DNA of 64,000 nucleotides. Origin: Typhlomys cinereus. Its lineage: Eukaryota > Chordata > Mammalia > Rodentia > Platacanthomyidae. Shown here piece after piece: positions 58,328-64,000 of the stretch; position 1 is the stretch's first letter; the number at the start of each line of letters is the position of its first letter. Both the position numbers and the translations under genes were made by a program. The stretch covers positions 1 through 64,000 of the forward strand of contig JALPQD010000405.1 of assembly GCA_023101885.1 (NCBI GenBank), written 5' to 3'. Under the pieces are notes generated by a model. That model saw only the letters and a list, made by a program, of their open reading frames with translations. It had not been told where the DNA came from and did no database searches.

Positions 58328-58672
58328 TTCTGTGTGTGTGTGTATGCATGTGTACACATGTGTGTGAGAACATGTGTGTGGGTAGGTGCGCACACCCTTC
58401 TGCATGTCTGTGGAGGCCAGAGAAGGATGTCCTGCTCTGTCACTTTCTACCTGACCTCTTTGAGACAGATACGGCACTGAACCCAAAGCTTACCATTTCT
58501 TAGGTTAAGCTGGCTGGTCAGCAAGTGCCAGGAATTCTTCTGTCTACACCCAATCTCCACACCCAGCACTGGGGTCACAGGTATGCATGGGTGCTGGGCA
58601 TCTGATCCCAGGTCTTTATGATATAGTAAGTACGCTTACTGACTGAGACATCCCTCCAGCTCCCAATCCCCA
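58328..58672 (-). mobile_element. B4-like composite SINE
   Basis: A TG run (complement of the CA tail), 'tgtctgtggaggccagagaa' with GGATG, a B1-like centre and 'ttactgactgagacatccct' with CCAGCTCC (head) at the right. It shows the same layout as 23960-24318 and 61480-61855. Confidence 0.75.
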
Positions 58673-58685
58673 ATCTCCCTCTTAC

Positions 58686-58687
<2 letters not shown>

Positions 58688-58724
<37 letters not shown>

Positions 58725-58748
58725 ACATTACACACACACACACACACA
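58688..58748. repeat. (CA)n microsatellite, duplicated with its flank
   Basis: CTTACATTA followed by CA units occurs twice in a row (from 58681 and from 58722). Confidence 0.95.
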
Positions 58749-59136
58749 ATACTATTTTTGTATTGAGGCTGTAATCTATGACTTCTGATGACTAACGATT
58801 TATCATGAATTACCCAGATTTCCTCTTTTGCATGGCATCTAACTGTGTCCCATTAAGTGACCTGAAGAACTGAAGCAAAGGAAAGAAAGATTGATTGAAG
58901 TAAGAAAGATTGATTCCTATGGTGTTGAATAGCCTCCAGTTATTCTGGGTTCATCTGGTATACGTGGCACTTTAGCAGACGCTTGGAACACAGAGTGACA
59001 CAAAGTCAGCCTACTCAAAGTAAGTGTTAGGTGGTCAAAGAGTCCATTTTATTATTAAATGTTAAATCTACACATGCATATATTAGATTACTTAATCTTG
59101 GTAAGGACTTTTCAATAATAACTGGTAGTTTATACT
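58749..59136. other. Downstream flank of the doublecortin gene
   Basis: AT-rich unique sequence. A second AATAAA on the minus strand lies at 59048-59053 and could be an alternative 3' end signal. Confidence 0.4.
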
Positions 59137-59462
59137 TTTATTTCTATAAGAGAGTTCATTAAGATGGCTATTTTACTGACATTATTTGTCTGGTTTCGTT
59201 GCCTTTCCAGGAACTTATATAAATAAAGCATCCAGCACCACCTTCTGTACCACATGGATACTAATAACCTTTGAAAGAGACTGAGGGGTCTGAGATGCAG
59301 CTCAATGGTAAACTGCTCAACTAATATGTTGAACTCTCAGCACTTGGGGAGTAAAAGCAACACAACAAAAGAGATAAGTAACGATGCTGTGGGTAGCATA
59401 TAAACACGCACACATGGCTACACCAGTAAAATACAGCACAAAACAGGTGGTTGCAAGTGGAG
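59137..59462 (-). other. Dcdc1: Probable 3' UTR with AATAAA signal
   Basis: Follows the in-frame stop of the last recognised exon. The first AATAAA on the minus strand is at 59142-59137, about 320 bases after the stop. It contains an antisense ID-like element at 59283-59350. The true cleavage site cannot be seen in the sequence. Confidence 0.4.
59283..59350 (+). mobile_element. ID-type SINE, diverged
   Basis: 'gaggggtctgagatgcagct' with CAATGGTAAACTGCTCAACT and 'tgaactctcagcacttgggg' keeps the ID head layout. It lies antisense in the presumed 3' UTR. Confidence 0.5.
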
Positions 59463-59590
59463 TCAGTTGGGTCCATGCCCCAGAGCTTGCAGCGTCTTGG
59501 ATGGTGACACCACAATGTCTGTCGCCTGAGGGCCCTGCTGCCTCCGGATTCTGGCATAATTTGCTCGGATTTCCACCAGCTGCTTTTGCT
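59463..59590 (-). CDS. Dcdc1: Doublecortin-domain protein, last recognised coding exon (DCDC1-like)
   Basis: The exon follows a clear acceptor (ATTTTAACAG, complement of 59591-59600). Its first two bases, AG, complete the codon left open by the exon at 62519-62669, giving a Glu. The 41 further codons begin QKQLVEIRANYARIRRQQGP and end in TGA at 59465-59463. The peptide is basic and likely helical, as in the linker after a doublecortin repeat. After the acceptor no good GT donor occurs before the stop; the only GT pairs, in ATTGTGGTGTCACC, match the donor consensus poorly. It therefore reads as the terminal coding exon. That the gene is DCDC1 is inferred from the upstream exon and from memory of the family. 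It could instead be an alternative last exon. Confidence 0.72.
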
Positions 59591-60854
59591 CTGTTAAAAT
59601 AAATACATGTCAATATATATACAGAAAACAATTTATGGCCAGGAGGATGAGACCCTCAATGACCCAGCCTGGACTCATCACAAACTTGACTTGCTCATCA
59701 TATAATATGTTTGCTAACATTCTCTGGATTTCTTTACAATGGAGGCTGACAGAGAGGGCTTCCTTCCAAGCTTTGTGAAAAGTATGAATTGTAAGCTAAC
59801 AGAGGAGTGCTCCAAAACAGTTGATCCCACTGAAATATGAAAATCAAACAAGTGAGAGAACATCATTCAGATTTTATATCAAATGACATAAACATTCTTA
59901 ACTTTGTTGATAATCTGTAGGAAGAATACTATTCTGAGAACTTACAGTAAATTTTCCTAAGTGAAATTCATTTATTTAAAATAGCAATTTAATTTCTCTG
60001 ATGATTAACCTCTATCTGCTAAATATTTTATGTTATACTATATAAAATAAATTATTATCATGTGTTTGTTTCTGACATTCTTAGGCTGTCTTCTTTTCTT
60101 ACTACATAATTGAGCAACTAGATCTCAGAAAACTCAGATGGAATAATTAATTAGTTAAATATCTCATTATTTAAGTATATGCAATATCATTTCTCCTCTT
60201 TAAAGCATTTAGAAAATTTAGATTTCTATTAAATGATTATTTCCAATGTTATCTCATGGAAATAATAAAATGGCAACAATAAAATAAGTTTTTAAAGAAT
60301 GACTACATTAGACACTGCAATCAATCATAAATCCTAGAATAGATGTGGTAATACTTTAGACAATTGGGGAAAATAGCTAATCTTTCATCATGAAGATAAT
60401 ATAGAGACACTACTTCTACAGAGGAGAAAACAACCTTTGTTTAATACATATTCATGCTGAAGTTGTGAAAAAACGGATGTTTGTCTGCATAAACTTGTCA
60501 AATGCTCACAAAATTAGGATGGAGGAAATGGTAGTGAGCAGTGTTTGCATATGGAAATTTCTCAAGTCCCTTCCCAGTGTGACAAGGCTTGTTTTTAGAG
60601 AGACAGCTTTTATGGTTTAGAACCCATTTTGGTTGGCTTTCCTGAACCATATTTTTTTTTATTTATCAGATAGACACAATGGACACAGTGTGGCAGGAGG
60701 GGAAGGCACTGTGACAGATGCTCATCTCAAAATAAGAAAGAACAAGCATGGCCGAGGAAGGACTGGAAAAAAGCCTCCTGTAACATGGCTTGCTTTCTTT
60801 TCAGTCACCTGGAATCATTTCAAGTGTGCTCATTGTTATGGTTAATACTGATCC

Positions 60855-61140
60855 ATAGGATAAAAAGCCGTCTAAGCTAGGTCAAGTGAGGAGAGAGAAC
60901 CCAGCCTAAATATGGCGGCTCTTCTCCATGGGCTGGGTCCAGGACTGACGGAAAAGGAGAAAGCAAGGGGAACATCAGCTTTCCCTTTCTCTGCTTCCTG
61001 ATGCGGATGCAATGTGACCAGATGCAGCCTGCTCCTGCTGCTATGCCTTCCCTGCCCTCCAAATGTCACATCAAAATAAACCTTTCCTCCAATAAAGTAC
61101 ATCTGCTTAGGTCACAGTAACAAGTAGCTAATATACTCAT
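60855..61140 (+). mobile_element. URR1-like hAT DNA transposon, 3' part
   Basis: 'catcaaaataaacctttcct', then CCAATAAAGTACATC and 'aggtcacagtaacaagtagc' with TAATATACTC is the typical 3' end of rodent URR1-type elements. It lies antisense in the intron. The two minus-strand frames inside it are not genes. Confidence 0.6.
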
Positions 61141-61479
61141 AGTTCAAAATTGGATTGAAAACCCTCAGGAAAGTAAGACTGACTTGTATTTCTTTCTCAG
61201 AATATGCATTTTGGGAACAACCAAATCCCCACCACTGCTGCTTTCTTGTAAATGACCACTTAGTGGAGGGTCACCAAGAGCTGAGGTTATGACTAATGAT
61301 GGCCAACAGGAACAGTGGATCACAGAGCTTTTTCCATGATACAAGATGGTGCTGGAGGAAAATTCGTGTAATCCATCTGAATAGCACTAGGCACCACACT
61401 CAATCCTCAGGTTTTGGGGAGTTTTATCATTTCTATACTTTCATTTTTTTGCATTACATACAAGTATGTATCATCCTCA

Positions 61480-61855
61480 TTTTTTCATATCTGTGTGTGG
61501 GGGCAGGTGCATGCACGTGTTTATGCCTGCTCGCATGTATTTAGGCATTTGTGTGTGCATGTGTATATGCACTATTGTGTACATGTATGTAGAGGCCCAA
61601 GGTTGATTTTGGAGATCATTCTTGATCACTCTTCTATTTTATTTGTTGATGTTGGACTTCTCTCAATCAAACCCGAAACTTACTGATAGGGATAGATTAG
61701 CGATCCAGCTTGCTCTGGGAATTCCCAGGCTCTGCCCCCTAAGATTGTAATTACAGGTGGTCTGCCACATCCATCCAGTATTTACATGGGTTCTGGGGAT
61801 TCAGTCTTCTTGCATGTGCAGCAAGTGCTTTAGTCACTGAGATATTTCTCTCCTA
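61480..61855 (-). mobile_element. B4-like composite SINE
   Basis: A TG-rich run, 'gtagaggcccaaggttgatt', a B1-like centre ('attgtaattacaggtggtct') and 'agtgctttagtcactgagat' (head) at the right end. It is in the gene's orientation within the intron. Confidence 0.75.
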
Positions 61856-62518
61856 TGTGCCTTTTTAAAAGAAAATAATATTCTAACATTTTTTAACTGT
61901 GAGGAAACCAGATAATTTACTTGCTAATATTTTATTTTCTTTCAGGTGAAAACAATGTCCTTGGAATTTCCTGAAAATTATGGCCTTATTAGTGTTTAAC
62001 TTCCTGTAGAAGGGCTTTAAGTTCATTAGGATAAATAGAACAAAAGAATAGGATTCATTCTATAACAAATATACATTCTCCCTTTTTCTTTAAAAAAGAA
62101 AAATAACCAAGAAATATAAAATATAATGAAGCCAGAGTATATTTACTTATTACTGTAGTAAGGAAATCTGCAAGATGTGTAACTCTACTAAGAAAACATT
62201 GTTTATGATGCTTTTCCAAGGAAGATGTTGATGGAACCCCGCTGTCCTCGGAGTAAGTAGCTAAGAGAATGTCTTCAAATGAGGTCCTCAGTGTCTCCAC
62301 AAATAAGCCCAGGGAAGGCCCAAGGCTAATAAAAATCTGATTGAGCCCTTTAGAGCAAACAGTGCTATCAACTATATCCTAGCACTTGGAAATACAAAGG
62401 AATATAATTATTAAAAATCAGCATGTTGTACAAAGTCATGCAGTAAATAAGGACTTTAAAAAAGAGATTTGATGCTTTAATTCTTCAAAATACTGAAGGA
62501 AAAATATGTCACATATAC

Positions 62519-62669
62519 CTTTTTCGGTTCTAAAGCCATGTCCTGTAGACACACAGACAACCATGTCTCTCTCTATGTCGTCCCATGACTGAATCAGCTC
62601 TCCATTTGAAGTGTACAGGGTTTTGGCTGGGTGGGCCATTTTGAGGCGAGAGGAGCAGTCAATCAGCAA
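62519..62669 (-). CDS. Dcdc1: Doublecortin-domain exon (DCDC1-like)
   Basis: The 151-bp exon starts in phase 0 after the acceptor TTTTATGTTCCAG and ends in phase 1 before the donor GTATATGTG. Its 50 codons include LLIDCSSRLKMAHPAKTLYT, then SNGELIQSWDDIERDM and VVCVSTGHGF. This is the second half of a doublecortin repeat: the helix with the Cys and 'SRL', the 'LYT..GE.I.SW.D' turn, and the hydrophobic strand 'VVCVSTG'. Doublecortin repeats bind tubulin or serve as scaffolds. DCX, DCLK and DCDC2 carry 'LYTLDGKQV' and an 'FIACG' type strand instead; 'WDDIERDM.VCVS.G' is closer to DCDC1/DCDC5. The first half of the repeat should be in an exon beyond 64000. Confidence 0.82.
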
Positions 62670-62734
62670 CTGGAACATAAAAGGATGGACACATTTGGAG
62701 CGATGTCCTGATGTGATTATTACGGAATACCTTT

Positions 62735-62935
62735 ATTTTGGAGATGCGGTCTCAGGTAGTTCACATTGACTTTGAACTTGCTACACAGTTGAAGATGACT
62801 TTGCACTACCCATCATCACAGCTCCCCTTCTTGAGGGCTGGGATTGTAGGCATGCACTGTCACACCAGAGTTAGGTGATGCTGAAGATGAACACTAGGCA
62901 AACATTCTGTCACCTGAACTACATATATCCCCAGC
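62735..62935 (-). mobile_element. B1/B4-like SINE, diverged
   Basis: 'attttggagatgcggtctca', 'gggctgggattgtaggcatg' with CACTGTCACACCAG, and 'ctacatatatccccagccct' give the B1 part and ID-type head on the minus strand. Confidence 0.6.
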
Positions 62936-63819
62936 CCTGGAACCAGTTCTTTTAAGAACTATATCCCTATGTAAATAATTCATTCACTCACAATTGTTAG
63001 AAATGGGTACAGAAGAGAGAAGGGCATACGACATTCTGTGAGGAGAACTGTAGTGCTCTTTGCTGAAGATTTCCTCCTTTTTCCCCCTCAATGAAAGATG
63101 GTATCTTACTGTGTAATCGTTTTTCAAATAATACAAGCCCTGGAATGAGAGTCTAGACATCACACAATGGCTTTAACCTTTTTTTCCTTAATGCCAAAAG
63201 GGTTAGAAATGCAAAAGTTGAGGAAGCACAGGTCCCGCGTGATACTTTGGGATAGTGTGGGGCTATCTATACATGAAAAGCAATGAACAAACTGTTAACA
63301 TTTGCTACTTTTCACAGATTAAGTGAAACACAGACACATGGAAATTTGAACATATGCTACAATAGACCTGATGAAGTTACCTGTAATAATGTTACAATAC
63401 TTCTATTACAACCTTATAAAAGAAGACAATGGTTCATTATGTGAAAAATGTATTCAATAGCAAAACACCAAAAGATTTAACAGAAAATCTAGAAAACTGA
63501 TTATGTTATATTGTTCTCCATAAGATAATGTTTTAAATGGAAACACAAGACAAATCAGTGATCAACTGGACAGGTAATTAAAGATACATGACATAAAACA
63601 TGCCATAACATTTTTTATTTCTGTCAGTCCCCTATCTCAGTGTGGAAGTTCTTCCCTTGCTAGCTGCTGGAACACAAACTCTTGAGCCATTCCTAGAAGA
63701 TACTCTGGACATAGGTACATAAATGCTTGAACATGCTTCTTTGATTTGATTTATGAAACAATCATAAAATATAGACTTACATATCAATGTGTGACAATTA
63801 AACAACTTAATTGGCAAAC

Positions 63820-63995
63820 AATAGGAAGCTGGATAAATAAATAAATCCATTGCATAGAATATGATAATGTTGTTTAAAATAATGTTTATAGCAAGAATAT
63901 TGAATTATATGAGGAAAAGTCATAACAGATTTTTAGGTGAATAGAGAGGATTTTAAAACTTATAAGCCACATAATTTACTATTACACTGGCAAAA
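63820..63995 (+). mobile_element. Old LINE-like fragment
   Basis: 'aagctggataaataaataaa' with TCCATTGCATAGAATATG and 'aaaataatgtttatagcaag' resembles a degenerate LINE 3' region ('ggataaataaattatggtac ... catgg'). The family is uncertain. Confidence 0.3.
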
Positions 63996-64000
63996 ACATG

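Larger units (their letters stand above)
59591..62518 (-). other. Dcdc1: Intron between the two doublecortin exons
   Basis: 2.9 kb between a GTATATGT donor (62518-62511) and the ATTTTAACAG acceptor, read on the minus strand. It holds a URR1-like remnant, a B4-like SINE and AT-rich unique sequence (59640-60600). The part 61900-62030 is complex and might be conserved. Confidence 0.7.
62670..64000 (-). other. Dcdc1: Upstream intron (continues past the window)
   Basis: It begins at the acceptor before the doublecortin exon and runs to the right edge. No preceding exon was found; it must end in phase 0. A B1/B4-like fragment lies at 62735-62935. The segment 63820-63995 resembles an old LINE end. 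Confidence 0.55.

Noticed and set aside
63380..63420. CAG|GTAACT donor on the minus strand that would end in phase 0 before the doublecortin exon.
   Set aside because: The frame reaches back only 11 codons to a stop, and the possible acceptor would leave a 32-bp exon with no domain character.
63632..63850. Minus-strand segment after a TATGTCCAG acceptor-like site, considered as the missing upstream doublecortin exon.
   Set aside because: No GT donor follows in any open frame, and the peptide lacks doublecortin features. The exon must end in phase 0 and this one does not.
1..64000. CRISPR arrays, bacterial operons, tRNA or rRNA genes.
   Set aside because: Nothing with regular spacer structure or ribosomal sequence was seen. 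tRNA-like sequences are SINE heads with degenerate boxes, not tRNA genes.

Overview
The window is mammalian, almost certainly rodent, nuclear DNA. It has no operons and no long open reading frames. It is full of short tandem repeats and of rodent-type retroposons: B1, ID, B4-like and B2-headed SINEs, ancient MIR and L2, old L1, MaLR and ERVL LTR remnants, and URR1-like hAT DNA transposons. Five copies of one SINE family have a B2-like tRNA head but a body unlike the mouse B2 I know. This suggests a myodont rodent that is neither mouse nor rat; a jumping mouse or jerboa relative is possible, but that is an inference.

Only one gene is supported, on the minus strand at the right end. An exon at 62519-62669 encodes most of a doublecortin-domain repeat, with good splice signals on both sides. 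It ends in phase 1. It joins in frame to a second exon at 59463-59590 that begins with the two missing bases, encodes a basic helix and ends in a stop codon. Together they look like the C-terminal end of DCDC1 (which includes the former DCDC5). The upstream intron runs off the right edge. Downstream of the stop lie a possible 3' UTR and two AATAAA signals.

Positions 1 to about 59000 contain no convincing exon and read as gene-poor flanking DNA. In known mammalian maps DCDC1 lies in the PAX6-ELP4-IMMP1L-DNAJC24-DCDC1-MPPED2 block, so distal regulatory elements are plausible here; a few unusually complex or CpG-bearing unique stretches are marked as candidates only.

Region by region: 0.3-13 kb, SINE, L1 and L2 fragments, a 600-bp pyrimidine tract that is the tail of a minus-strand SINE, and an L2 relic. 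13-17 kb, mostly unique sequence. 17.6-19.7 kb, two old L1 pieces in opposite orientation. 20-25 kb, a URR1-like transposon, B4-like SINEs and a young SINE with a perfect target duplication. 28.6-31.8 kb, three ERVL-type LTR copies, one inside an L1 3' end. 32-40 kb, MIRs, a candidate conserved block and a CpG cluster. 40.8-45.1 kb, a large purine tract, then a 115-bp insertion made of two nearby templates, including a perfect 95-bp inverted repeat; a URR1-like transposon, MaLR-like internal sequence and an older SINE follow. 49-54 kb, opposed MaLR-like LTRs and a large CA/TA tract. 55.4 kb, the second young SINE. The gene occupies 59-64 kb.
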